Below, one piece after another: positions 7,375 to 16,442 of a stretch of DNA of 37,641 nucleotides; positions within the stretch are counted from its first letter, which is position 1; every line of letters starts with the position of its first letter. The DNA is from Lachnospiraceae bacterium. Its GTDB lineage: Bacteria; Bacillota; Clostridia; Lachnospirales; Lachnospiraceae. Under the pieces are notes generated by a model, which was not told the origin of the DNA, did not search any database, and was given only the letters and a program-made list of their open reading frames with translations. The stretch covers positions 1 through 37,641 of the forward strand of contig JAILAN010000041.1 of NCBI GenBank assembly GCA_024681595.1, read 5' to 3'. The position numbers were made by a program, and so were the translations under genes.

Positions 7375-9408
7375 GTGAAAAAAGCGGATGTAGCAGTAGC
7401 TGCATATGTAGTAGCCGCCTTTATTATGATGATCGTCAACATCCCGGCAGGCTTGCTGGATGTCTTTTTGGCGTGCAACATAGCGGTCGCTTTTACCGTT
7501 TTGTTCGTAGCAATGTTCTCCGTGGAGGTCCTTGACCTGTCTTTTTATCCTACGATCCTCCTGTTCACAACGATATTCAGGATTTCACTTAATATCTCAT
7601 CAACAAAACTGATCCTTCGTACAGGCGATCCCGGCAAGGTCGTCGCTACATTCGGTAATTATGTCGGCGGAGGAGATCTTATAATAGGAACCATAGTGTT
7701 TATCATACTGATCATAGTTCAGTTCATGGTCATCAACAAAGGTTCCGAGCGTGTGGCTGAAGTTACCGCAAGATTTACGCTGGATGCCATGCCCGGTAAA
7801 CAGATGGCCATAGATGCCGATCTTAATACCGGTGCCATAGACGATGCCGAAGCCAAGAGAAGACGCGACAAGATCCAGGAAGAGGCATCTTTTTTCGGTT
7901 CCATGGATGGTGCCGTTAAGTACGTTAAGGGAGATGCCACTGCGGGACTTATCATTACCGCCGTCAACGTTATAGGCGGTATAGCGATGGGAGTCCTTCG
8001 AATGAACATGGACTTTAGTTCGGCTCTTACCAAGTATGTTATCCTGACGATAGGTGACGGACTGGTTTCACAGATACCTTCGCTCCTTATATCGCTCTCA
8101 ACCGGTATCCTGGTTACCAAGGGCTCCAAGGATGCGGATTTCGGTGCGGTGCTCTTAAAGCAGCTGTTCGGACTTCCCAAGGCTCTTTACCTGGTTGGAA
8201 GCATCCTTTGCCTTTTAGGTATCATAACTCCGCTTCCCACCATCATTTTCCTGGCATTGGGACTGACCTTTATCGTTGTCGGACGTACCATGGCAGGAAC
8301 CATGGAGACTGCCAAGATAGAGTCACAGGTGGAAGCCGAAGAAGCCCAGGCCGAAGAGATACGCCAACCGGAGAATGTCAATTCACTGCTGCAGGTTGAT
8401 CCGATCGAGCTTGAATTCGGATACGGGATCATTCCTCTTGCTGATGTCAATCAGGGAGGAGACTTACTTGATCGAGTCGTTATGATACGTCGTCAGGTGG
8501 CATTGGAACTGGGTACTGTCGTTCCGATAATCAGACTGAGGGATAACATACAGCTTAATCCTAATCAGTATGTGATCAAGATAAAGGGCATTCAGGTTGC
8601 AGAAGGAGAGATTCTCTTTGACCATTACATGGCCATGAACCCCGGATTTGTTGAAGAAAAGATACCGGGTATCGATACTTTTGAGCCTTCATTCCATCTG
8701 CCTGCAACATGGATCACCGAAGGACAGAGGGAACGCGCGGAGGCTATGGGCTATACGGTAGTTGATCCGCCTTCAATAATTGCCACGCATCTGACAGAAG
8801 TTATTAGGGAACACATCGCCGAACTGCTGACGAGACAGGATGTTCAGAACCTCATCAACAATCTGCAGGAGAGCAACCCTTCGCTCGTGGAGGAACTGGT
8901 TCCGAAACTGCTGGGACTGGGAGAAGTTCAGAAAGTATTGCAGAATCTGCTTAAGGAAGGAATATCCATAAGAGATCTGCTGACTATATTTGAAACTCTG
9001 GCCGATTATGCGACTACAACGAGAGATACGGATATTCTGACCGAGTATGTCAGACAGGCGTTAAAGAGAGCCATATCAGGCAAATTCTTTCCGCCCAATG
9101 AAACAACGAGTGTCGTTACACTCGATCCTCAGGTTGAGCAGGATATCATGTCCAGCGTCAAGCAGACTGAGACCGGAGCATATCTGAATCTCGATCCGGA
9201 AAAGACCAAGGCTATCATGGACTCTGTCGGAAGCGAGATCAAGAAGCTTGAGAATCTGGGCAAAAGCCCGATCATCATTACGTCTCCTATAGTCAGGATG
9301 TATTTTAAAAGACTTACAGAGGACTACTTTAAGGATCTTATCGTTGTATCATATAATGAGATAGAATCAAATATTGAATTACAGTCAGTTGGAATGGTGA
9401 CAGCATGA
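7375..9408 (+). CDS. flhA: FlhA, flagellar export gate protein
   Basis: A 677-residue protein with an N-terminal half of about eight membrane helices and a C-terminal cytoplasmic domain of about 350 residues. The FHIPEP-family cytoplasmic loop is clear (FTLDAMPGKQMAIDADLNTG, about residues 135-155). The C-terminal domain forms the docking ring for chaperone-substrate complexes. The start is GTG 7375 behind AAAGGAGGA. The stop overlaps flhF (ATGA). Length is normal (about 680-700). Confidence 0.97.
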   Translation: MKKADVAVAAYVVAAFIMMIVNIPAGLLDVFLACNIAVAFTVLFVAMFSVEVLDLSFYPTILLFTTIFRISLNISSTKLILRTGDPGKVVATFGNYVGGGDLIIGTIVFIILIIVQFMVINKGSERVAEVTARFTLDAMPGKQMAIDADLNTGAIDDAEAKRRRDKIQEEASFFGSMDGAVKYVKGDATAGLIITAVNVIGGIAMGVLRMNMDFSSALTKYVILTIGDGLVSQIPSLLISLSTGILVTKGSKDADFGAVLLKQLFGLPKALYLVGSILCLLGIITPLPTIIFLALGLTFIVVGRTMAGTMETAKIESQVEAEEAQAEEIRQPENVNSLLQVDPIELEFGYGIIPLADVNQGGDLLDRVVMIRRQVALELGTVVPIIRLRDNIQLNPNQYVIKIKGIQVAEGEILFDHYMAMNPGFVEEKIPGIDTFEPSFHLPATWITEGQRERAEAMGYTVVDPPSIIATHLTEVIREHIAELLTRQDVQNLINNLQESNPSLVEELVPKLLGLGEVQKVLQNLLKEGISIRDLLTIFETLADYATTTRDTDILTEYVRQALKRAISGKFFPPNETTSVVTLDPQVEQDIMSSVKQTETGAYLNLDPEKTKAIMDSVGSEIKKLENLGKSPIIITSPIVRMYFKRLTEDYFKDLIVVSYNEIESNIELQSVGMVTA

Positions 9409-10766
9409 TAATCAAGAAGTTTCAGGGCAAGACAAAAGAAGAAGCACTGGATCAGGCATACAAGGAGCTTGGCAGCAATATAGTGGAGATGAACACCCGC
9501 AATGTTAAAAAGAAAGGGATGTTCAGTTTTCTGATGCCGCAGCTCGTTGAGGTGACGGTTGCATTGGAGGAGGAGAGTCCTGCTCCGAGAACGTCCCAGA
9601 TAGCCGAAGCCATAGCAGGAGTCAGAAATGTTGCTCAATCGACCATCATCAATGAAGAGGCGATCGAATCAAAACTGGATCTTAGGACTCCGGAGGATGA
9701 TCTGCCGGTTGTCAAGTCAGCCATCGAGCTTTTGACCGAGCGTCAGAACAAAGAGAAACAGTCACCGACATACTCATCACCCGATAAACCTGTAAAGAGC
9801 GAATATGCCCGTACGCCTGACAAAAATGACAGCAGTGTCATTGAAGAGAAACTTGATTCGCTGCATACCATGCTTGAAGCCCAGCTTCAAAAGCCTGAAG
9901 ACGACAGAGACTCTGACGGGATATTCACCAAAACTCCCAAAGAGGATAAAGACCATGCTCATGGAGAGGTCGAGAAGTTCATAAAGCTTCTTTATAACAA
10001 GATGATCGATAATGAGGTAAATGAAAAATATGCCAATCAGATCATCGATGAGATGGAAAAGAACACCAATCCCAATATGCCGTTTGAAATGGCACTGGCT
10101 AACACCTATCAGAAGATGATACTCAAATTCGGTAATCCTGCAGGGATCACTCCTGCCATCAAAGGACCCAAGATAGTATTTTTCGTTGGACCGACCGGCG
10201 TGGGCAAGACAACGACCATAGCCAAGATCGCATCCAAATTCAGTGTGGAGGCCGGCAAAAAGGTTGCGTTGCTGACCGCCGATACATACAGGATAGCAGC
10301 TGCCGAGCAGCTTCGGACCTATGCGAACATACTTGAGATACCGTTCCGTATAATCTATTCAACCGAGGAGGTTGAGCAGTCGCTTAGAGATTTCAAGGAT
10401 TACGACTATGTGCTCGTTGATACGGCAGGTCATTCCCACCAGAATAAGGAGCAGGCAGAGGTCATGAACGGATTCATACATTCCGTGGACGGCGTGGCTG
10501 AAAAGGAGGTATTCCTGGTGCTTTCGGCGACCACCAAATACAGGGATCTGATCAGCATTGCAGATACATATTCCAAGATGACCGAATATAAACTTATATT
10601 TACTAAACTCGATGAGACTACAACATTAGGGAATCTGCTCAACCTAAGACTTCATACGGGAGCTCCCTTATCCTATGTTACATGCGGACAGAATGTTCCC
10701 GATGATATAGAGAATTTTAATCCCCAGAAAACAGTCAAACAGCTTCTGGGCGGCAGAAAGAATTGA
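9405..10766 (+). CDS. flhF: FlhF, SRP-type GTPase for flagellar placement
   Basis: A 453-residue protein. It has the FlhF N-terminal B-like domain (MIIKKFQGKTKEEALDQAYKEL), a long charged, poorly conserved linker (about 60-185), then the N and G domains of an SRP GTPase. The P-loop GPTGVGKTT is at residues 262-270, and the TADTYRIAAAEQL and DTAGHSH motifs follow. FlhF sets the number and place of flagella together with FlhG. Overlap with flhA (ATGA) and 14-base spacing to flhG show they belong to one transcript. Confidence 0.96.
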   Translation: MIIKKFQGKTKEEALDQAYKELGSNIVEMNTRNVKKKGMFSFLMPQLVEVTVALEEESPAPRTSQIAEAIAGVRNVAQSTIINEEAIESKLDLRTPEDDLPVVKSAIELLTERQNKEKQSPTYSSPDKPVKSEYARTPDKNDSSVIEEKLDSLHTMLEAQLQKPEDDRDSDGIFTKTPKEDKDHAHGEVEKFIKLLYNKMIDNEVNEKYANQIIDEMEKNTNPNMPFEMALANTYQKMILKFGNPAGITPAIKGPKIVFFVGPTGVGKTTTIAKIASKFSVEAGKKVALLTADTYRIAAAEQLRTYANILEIPFRIIYSTEEVEQSLRDFKDYDYVLVDTAGHSHQNKEQAEVMNGFIHSVDGVAEKEVFLVLSATTKYRDLISIADTYSKMTEYKLIFTKLDETTTLGNLLNLRLHTGAPLSYVTCGQNVPDDIENFNPQKTVKQLLGGRKN

Positions 10767-10780
10767 TATTTGAGGTTTAA

Positions 10781-11674
10781 ATGGATCAGGCGCAGCAGCT
10801 CCGCAATATCGTCAAAGCGGGGAACATCAACAAACAGCAACGCCCTCTGGCCAGGATAATTACCGTAACATCAGGCAAGGGAGGCGTCGGCAAATCCAAT
10901 ACGGCGATCAACTTAGCCATACAGTTTAAAAAGCTCGGGAAGAGAGTGATCATTCTTGATGCTGACTTTGGGTTGGCCAATATCGAGATCATGTTCGGAG
11001 CGGTTCCGAAGCATAACCTCTCTGACCTTATTTATCAGGGCAAAAACATTAAAGAGATAATAACCTGGGGCCCCGGAGATGTAGGGTTTATTTCCGGCGG
11101 TTCCGGAATAGCGGGATTATCAAATCTGAGCCGCGATTATTTGGTTTACATAATACAGAACCTTGCCCAGCTTGATGCATTGACAGATATCGTTATCATA
11201 GATACGGGCGCGGGTATTTCGGATGCGGTCCTTGAATTTCTGGTAGCATCCGGAGAGATAATCCTGGTGACTACTCCTGAACCCACATCGATAACGGATT
11301 CTTATTCACTATTAAAGGCTCTTAATTCTCATCCGAGATTCCAAAGGGAATATTCGGCCGTTAAGATGCTGGCCAATAAGGTCCTGGGAGACAATGACGG
11401 CCAGATGCTTTTTAACAAACTAAATGCCGTGGTACAAAGATACCTGAAGCTTCCCATGGAATATCTGGGACCTGTGCCGAACGACAACCAGCTCGTCAAA
11501 GCCGTTATGCAGCAGACACCGGTGTCTTTAGCTTCGCCAAATTCAAAATCAGCGCAGGCGTACACGGCTGTCGCACTAAAACTGATGGATAAAGAAGCCC
11601 AGGGGCTTGTAAATAAAAGAGGAATGGCAGCTTTTTTCAGTCATATAGTTGCAGGAAAAAAGACTAACGTTTAA
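10781..11674 (+). CDS. flhG: FlhG (YlxH), MinD-like ATPase for flagellar number control
   Basis: A 297-residue ParA/MinD-family ATPase. It has the deviant Walker A box GKGGVGKS (residues 32-39), the Walker B region VIIDTGAGIS and the switch stretch DADFGLANIEIMFG typical of FlhG. The N-terminal DQAQQLRNI resembles the DQAxxLR motif known to stimulate the FlhF GTPase. It is predicted to restrain FlhF and flagellar number. It lies between flhF and the PilZ gene. Confidence 0.95.
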   Translation: MDQAQQLRNIVKAGNINKQQRPLARIITVTSGKGGVGKSNTAINLAIQFKKLGKRVIILDADFGLANIEIMFGAVPKHNLSDLIYQGKNIKEIITWGPGDVGFISGGSGIAGLSNLSRDYLVYIIQNLAQLDALTDIVIIDTGAGISDAVLEFLVASGEIILVTTPEPTSITDSYSLLKALNSHPRFQREYSAVKMLANKVLGDNDGQMLFNKLNAVVQRYLKLPMEYLGPVPNDNQLVKAVMQQTPVSLASPNSKSAQAYTAVALKLMDKEAQGLVNKRGMAAFFSHIVAGKKTNV

Positions 11675-11688
11675 CTTAGGGGGTAATT

Positions 11689-12417
11689 ATGTTATCAAAG
11701 TATATTCTGCCGGGAAACAGAATAGAGATGCAAGCAGTTGAGAGAGTAAAACTGGCCGATGAAGGAGAAAGAAAAAAGGTATATCTTTCACAGGTACGGG
11801 ATATTCTGTCGGAGGAACAGCTGGAGATCTTTATGCCCATGGAAAAGACAAAGATGATCCTGCTTCCCGTGAATACTGAATATGACATGTATTTTTATAC
11901 GCCGCAGGGACTGTATCAGTGCTTTGCCAATGTTATAGACAGATACAAGGATGATAATCAGTATGTATTATTGATGGAACTGACATCAAACCTTAGAAAG
12001 TTCCAAAGGAGAGAATACTACAGACTAAGCTGTGCGCTGGAGATGAACTCGAGACCCCTTGAAAAAGAGGAAAAAGAAGCCATGGACAGAAAAGCGGGAT
12101 CTTATCTGGTCCCGGGGCTTCCGCTTAAGAGATCGGTAGTGGTAGATATATCAGGCGGAGGAATAAGGTTCCTGAGTTCATATTCATATGAACCTGACAG
12201 CCTTCTTTACTGCAAATATAATCTGGTCATAGACGGAGTATCAAAGGAATATACACTGATAACCAAGGTGCTGACATCCAGAGAGCTGGAGGACAGACCG
12301 GGAGTCTTTGAACACAGAGCCCAGTATGTGGATATAGATACATATGACCGGGAGGAGATAATCAGATTCATCTTCGAGGAAGAGAGGAAACACAGAAAGA
12401 GAGAAATGGGCTTTTAA
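11689..12417 (+). CDS. PilZ-domain c-di-GMP effector (YcgR/MotI-like)
   Basis: A 242-residue protein with an N-terminal YcgR-like domain (PilZN type, about residues 8-95) and a C-terminal PilZ domain. The c-di-GMP binding signature is complete: RREYYR (R108 and R112 in the RXXXR motif) and DISGGG (D153, S155, G158). Proteins of this type act as flagellar brakes or clutches when c-di-GMP rises, as YcgR does in enteric bacteria and MotI in Bacillus. Its place inside the flagellar cluster supports that role. A gap of 134 bases then separates it from cheB. The AGDEF protein at 23155 is a possible local source of the ligand. Confidence 0.92.
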   Translation: MLSKYILPGNRIEMQAVERVKLADEGERKKVYLSQVRDILSEEQLEIFMPMEKTKMILLPVNTEYDMYFYTPQGLYQCFANVIDRYKDDNQYVLLMELTSNLRKFQRREYYRLSCALEMNSRPLEKEEKEAMDRKAGSYLVPGLPLKRSVVVDISGGGIRFLSSYSYEPDSLLYCKYNLVIDGVSKEYTLITKVLTSRELEDRPGVFEHRAQYVDIDTYDREEIIRFIFEEERKHRKREMGF

Positions 12418-12490
12418 GTCTGTCAACAGCATGAATTTTCAGAAAATTTCGGACTCGATGTTACTTTGCACTCATGTGAAGAATGGAAAG

Positions 12491-12534
12491 TGGTATACTG
12501 TTTCTGTGCCCGAAGTTGCTTTCGGACACAGAAA
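12491..12534 (+). promoter_or_regulatory. Possible internal extended -10 promoter and hairpin upstream of cheB
   Basis: The 12418-12551 gap holds TGGTATACT (12491-12499), which fits an extended -10 (TGN then TATACT). No good -35 is placed 16-18 bases upstream. Immediately after it is an inverted repeat, 12501-12514 with 12521-12534: 14 bases per arm, one mismatch, 6-base loop. It is not followed by a T-run. The arrangement would put the hairpin at the very start of a cheB-cheA transcript, where it could stabilise or regulate the message. The ribosome site GTGAAGG comes just after the hairpin. Confidence 0.45.
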
Positions 12535-12551
12535 GTGAAGGCAATTAAATC

Positions 12552-13145
12552 ATGATCAGCAATGGAAACAAGATTGTTGCAATAGCCTCCTCCACGGGAG
12601 GACCTAAGGCATTGCAGGAATTGGTTCCGCTGCTACCGCCAAACCTGGACGCTCCGGTATGTATTGTGCAACACATGCCTGCAGGGTTTACGGCGGCCAT
12701 GGCTGAAAGACTTAATGAGGTCTGTCCGATAAGCTGTAAGGAGGCTGCCGAGGGAGATGTTCTCGAGAGAGGACGGCTCTATCTTGCTGCAGGTGGTAAA
12801 CACTTAAAGATCGGCAGACGACCCGGAGGGGGGCATTGTATCAGATACAGTGACGAACCACCGCGGGAGGGCGTCAAACCGTGTGCCAACTTTATGTTCG
12901 AGTCTTTGATCGATTCTTCATATGACGAGATCATTTGTGTTGTGCTGACGGGAATGGGAGCGGACGGCACCGAAGGAATCAGGGCTCTTAAAGAACGCAA
13001 GAAAATTTATTGTATTACAGAGGATGAAGCTTCTTGTATTGTTTATGGGATGCCCAAAGCGGCGGTAAAAGCCGGGCTTTCAGATCAGGCAATGAATCTT
13101 CAATCAATAGCTAAAGAAATAATTAAGAACGTGGGGGTATTTTAA
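12552..13145 (+). CDS. cheB: CheB methylesterase domain protein lacking the receiver domain
   Basis: A 197-residue protein that consists only of the CheB catalytic domain. The Ser-His-Asp triad is visible as S14 in IASSTGGP, H41 in VQHMP, and D138 in GMGADG. Usual CheB is about 350 residues with an N-terminal receiver that holds the esterase inactive until phosphorylated. That receiver is absent here, and the 134 bases upstream are too short and show no remnant of one. The enzyme removes methyl groups from, and deamidates, chemoreceptors. It may be constitutively active or controlled through protein partners such as CheD or CheC; that is inference. cheA follows after one base. Confidence 0.93.
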   Translation: MISNGNKIVAIASSTGGPKALQELVPLLPPNLDAPVCIVQHMPAGFTAAMAERLNEVCPISCKEAAEGDVLERGRLYLAAGGKHLKIGRRPGGGHCIRYSDEPPREGVKPCANFMFESLIDSSYDEIICVVLTGMGADGTEGIRALKERKKIYCITEDEASCIVYGMPKAAVKAGLSDQAMNLQSIAKEIIKNVGVF

Positions 13146-13146
13146 A

Positions 13147-15267
13147 ATGGATGTAAGTCAATATTTAGAGATCTTTTTGGACGAAACAAGAGAACACTTA
13201 TCATCACTCAATACTCAGATTCTGAATCTTGAGCAGAATCCCGAAGATGAGGATACCATTAACGAGATATTCCGTGCTGCACATTCGTTAAAGGGAATGG
13301 CCGGTACCATGGGATTCAAGAGAATGCAGAACCTGACTCACGACATGGAGAATGTATTCTCTGAGATAAGAAACGGAAACATGAAGGTTTCTTCAAGTCT
13401 TATCGATATCCTTTTCCAGACTCTGGACGCATTGGAAGAGTACACATCCAATATTCAGGAGACTGCCGATGAGGGCACAAATGACAATCAGAATATAATA
13501 GACATGCTGAATGAATTCCTCAACACCAAGGGTGAAGTTGCCGAGGAAAAGCCTAAAAAGGGCAAGGGCAAAGCAGCCAAGGAAGCCAAGGAGGAAGCTC
13601 CTGCCGCAGAGAATGCCGAAGCAGCTCCTTCAGGTTCGTCTGATGAAGAAAAGTTCAGACAGATCCCTATCGGAGAGACCGAAGAGGGAGTTATTTCTGC
13701 AGCTCTTGCAGAGGGCAAGAATGTTTACGGATTTACAGTATATGTCGATGAGAACTGCCTGCTTAAGGCAGCCAGAGCATTCCTTGTTTACAAGGCAGTT
13801 GAGGAAAAGGGAGAGATAATCCTTTCAAATCCCTCTGCTCAGGATATTGAAGATGAGAAATTTGATTTTGATTTCTCACTGATCGTTATTTCCGAGCACA
13901 ATATAGATGATATCTTAAGTGCTGCCAGAGCGGTATCCGAGATATCAAAGGTTGTAGGCGCTCCTCTTGATGCTGTTGCCGCCAAGGCTCAGGAGAAGAA
14001 GGATGAGGAGACCGAAGAAAAAGAAACCGCACCTGCCAAGGTTGAACAGGCCGACAAGGGGTCAACAGCTCAGGCTCCCGCCGCAAAGACCAACAAGGCT
14101 GCTGCGAAACCCGTTGTCAACAGAACGGTTCGTGTGGATATCGAAAAACTGGATGTTCTGATGAACCTGGTTTCAGAGCTTATCATTGCCAAGAATTCGC
14201 TCGTATCCGCATCATACACCGACGGAGTATCCGGAGCATCATTTAATGAACAGATCGAGTACCTCGAGAGCGTAACCACCAATCTTCATGAATCAGTCAT
14301 GAAGGTCCGAATGGTTCCTATTGAGTCGGTTGTTTCCAAGTTCCCGAGAATGATCAGGGATCTTTCCAAGAAACTCGACAAGAAGATGGAACTGTATATG
14401 TCAGGTGAAGAGACAGAACTTGACCGTACGGTGGTAGACGAGATCGGTGATCCTTTGATGCACCTGCTGCGTAACAGTGCCGATCATGGACTTGAGTCAG
14501 CTGAAGTCAGAGCTCAGAGAGGCAAGCCTGAAGTCGGATCTATTTTCCTTGATGCATATCAGGACGGTAACAACGTTGTCATCGAAGTACGTGATGATGG
14601 TAACGGAATAGATGTTGAGGCTGTTAAGAACAAGGCTATCGAGCGCGGGATTATCACTCCCGAGCAGGCAGACAACATGGCCGAAAAGGACATCATAAAC
14701 CTCCTTTTCAATGCCGGATTCTCAACCGCAAAGGTTATTTCCGATGTATCCGGAAGAGGCGTTGGCCTTGACGTTGTTAAATCAAAGATCGAAGCATTAA
14801 GCGGTGAAGTTGAAGTTCACTCTAAGCTTGGTGAAGGTTCTACATGGACGATCAGACTTCCTCTGACACTGGCTATCATCCAGGCTCTTATGGTTGTAGT
14901 AGGTGGAGAAAAGTATGCGATTTCACTCGGAAGTATCCAGACTATCGAGGATGTTTCTCCCGATGAGATCAAGCTTGTTCAGAATGAAGAAGTTATGACT
15001 TTGCGTGGAAGCGTTATTCCTATCGTCAGACTTGATAAAGCACTTGGCACTACATCCCTTAAGGGACCCGATGATAATCTGGTCGTAGCAGTAGCCAAGA
15101 AGGGCGAAAAGCTTGCAGGATTCGTTGTTGATGAACTGATCGGCCAGCAGGAGATCGTTATCAAGTCATTAGGCAAGTATATCAACAAGAGTAAGATAAT
15201 CAGCGGTGCAACGATACTTGGTGATGGAGAGGTTGCTCTTATCATCGATGCTAATGCTTTAATCTAG
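13147..15267 (+). CDS. cheA: CheA, chemotaxis histidine kinase
   Basis: A 706-residue kinase with the standard domain order. The P1 HPt domain carries the phospho-acceptor H46 in AAHSLKGMAGTMGF. A Lys/Ala/Glu-rich linker spans about 128-165, and a P2 CheY-docking domain about 165-270. A second charged linker follows. P3 dimerisation starts near VDIEKLDVLMNLVSELI (about 328), and the P4 ATPase has the N-box HLLRNSADHGLE and the G-boxes DDGNGID and GRGVGLDVV. P5 CheW-like domain makes up the last 140 residues. All catalytic motifs are intact. The ATG at 13147 lies one base after cheB, with a ribosome site (GTGGGGG) inside the cheB end. Confidence 0.98.
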   Translation: MDVSQYLEIFLDETREHLSSLNTQILNLEQNPEDEDTINEIFRAAHSLKGMAGTMGFKRMQNLTHDMENVFSEIRNGNMKVSSSLIDILFQTLDALEEYTSNIQETADEGTNDNQNIIDMLNEFLNTKGEVAEEKPKKGKGKAAKEAKEEAPAAENAEAAPSGSSDEEKFRQIPIGETEEGVISAALAEGKNVYGFTVYVDENCLLKAARAFLVYKAVEEKGEIILSNPSAQDIEDEKFDFDFSLIVISEHNIDDILSAARAVSEISKVVGAPLDAVAAKAQEKKDEETEEKETAPAKVEQADKGSTAQAPAAKTNKAAAKPVVNRTVRVDIEKLDVLMNLVSELIIAKNSLVSASYTDGVSGASFNEQIEYLESVTTNLHESVMKVRMVPIESVVSKFPRMIRDLSKKLDKKMELYMSGEETELDRTVVDEIGDPLMHLLRNSADHGLESAEVRAQRGKPEVGSIFLDAYQDGNNVVIEVRDDGNGIDVEAVKNKAIERGIITPEQADNMAEKDIINLLFNAGFSTAKVISDVSGRGVGLDVVKSKIEALSGEVEVHSKLGEGSTWTIRLPLTLAIIQALMVVVGGEKYAISLGSIQTIEDVSPDEIKLVQNEEVMTLRGSVIPIVRLDKALGTTSLKGPDDNLVVAVAKKGEKLAGFVVDELIGQQEIVIKSLGKYINKSKIISGATILGDGEVALIIDANALI

Positions 15268-15284
15268 GAACGGGGGACATAAAA

Positions 15285-15767
15285 ATGGCAGATGAAGTTA
15301 GAATCACAAATGCAGACCTGATCGTTGATGAAGGCGAAAAGGTTCAATACATAGTCATCAAATTAGGAAACGAACAGTATGGTATAGACATCAAGTATAT
15401 CGACAACATCGTCAGAATGCAGAGTATTACCAGAGTTCCTCATGTTCCCGAATATATCAAGGGAGTTATCAATCTTCGAGGCGAGGTTATCCCTGTTCTT
15501 AACCTCAGGTTAAAGATGGGACTTGAAGAGATCGAGGATACCAAGGCCAGCAGGATCATTATCCTGAAGCTCGAACAGTATGGACTGCTTGGTTTTATTG
15601 TTGATGAGGTTCGCGAAGTTGTTACGTTAAGCGAGGTTCAGATTGAAAAAGTTGCTTATGATAACACCGATGAAAAGCAGAAGTTCGTTTTTGGTGTCGG
15701 CAAGACCGAATCCAGCTTGATCTCATTACTTGATATGAATGTCGTTTGTGCTGAGAACGGCAAATAG
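15285..15767 (+). CDS. cheW: CheW, chemoreceptor coupling protein
   Basis: A 160-residue single CheW domain. It has the conserved segments VIKLGNEQYGIDI, ITRVPHVPEYIKGVINLRGEVIPVLNLR and FIVDEVREVV. It links CheA to chemoreceptors in the signalling array. The gene is 17 bases after cheA with an ACGGGGGAC ribosome site, and 8 bases before cheC. Length and motifs are normal. Confidence 0.97.
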   Translation: MADEVRITNADLIVDEGEKVQYIVIKLGNEQYGIDIKYIDNIVRMQSITRVPHVPEYIKGVINLRGEVIPVLNLRLKMGLEEIEDTKASRIIILKLEQYGLLGFIVDEVREVVTLSEVQIEKVAYDNTDEKQKFVFGVGKTESSLISLLDMNVVCAENGK

Positions 15768-15775
15768 GAGGAAAT

Positions 15776-16411
15776 ATGTCAGACCTTAACATGGAGCAAT
15801 TAACACAACAGTATTTTGATGTGTTAAAAGAGCTTGGAAATATAGGTGCAGGAAATGCTACCACCGCGCTGGCGGAGCTCATCAACTGCAAGGTTGACAT
15901 GATGGTTCCGCAGGTCAGACTCCTGGAGTTCAATGAACTCGGTGATATACTTGGCGGAGAGGATATGATACTTGTGGGTATCTATCTTCAGGTAGAGGGC
16001 GATATTGACGGAAGCATGATGTTCACCCTTCCGCAGGACTCCGGACTTCACCTTGTAAACAAGCTCATGGCGGGGATGCTCGGAATCCCCGAAAAAAATA
16101 TAGAAGAGATGGAATTCGGTGAGATGGAGATATCTGCCATGAAGGAAGTCGGCAACATCATTACCGGCGCTTACCTTAATGCGCTCTCTTCTCTGACCAA
16201 TCTGAAGATATTCCCTTCGCCTCCTCAGCTGGCGATCGATTATGCAGGAGCACTCTTAAGTGTTCCCGCTGCGGAATTCGGAATTATGGGAGATAAGATT
16301 CTTCTTATTCAGACTAAATTCTCAGATGATGTTGAACTTGACGGATATTTTATCATGATCCCCGACATGGATTCTTATGAGAAGATCCTGGCATCGTTGG
16401 GCTTGATGTGA
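15776..16411 (+). CDS. cheC: CheC, CheY-P phosphatase and CheD partner
   Basis: A 211-residue protein with the two CheC active-site repeats, E19/N22 in KELGNIGAGN and E124/N127 in KEVGNIITGAYLNAL. Both pairs are complete, so phosphatase activity is expected. CheC also binds CheD and so couples CheY-P level to receptor modification. The gene is immediately followed by cheD, the normal pair. FliY in this window has the same kind of active site, so the cell has at least two CheY-P phosphatases. Confidence 0.97.
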   Translation: MSDLNMEQLTQQYFDVLKELGNIGAGNATTALAELINCKVDMMVPQVRLLEFNELGDILGGEDMILVGIYLQVEGDIDGSMMFTLPQDSGLHLVNKLMAGMLGIPEKNIEEMEFGEMEISAMKEVGNIITGAYLNALSSLTNLKIFPSPPQLAIDYAGALLSVPAAEFGIMGDKILLIQTKFSDDVELDGYFIMIPDMDSYEKILASLGLM

Positions 16412-16442
16412 TTTAAAAGCGATGTAATGGAGTAACGGATAG

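Noticed and set aside
12433-12449. Small AATTTT/AAAATT palindrome after the PilZ gene as a terminator
   Set aside because: The stem is short and A/T only, with no T-run after it.
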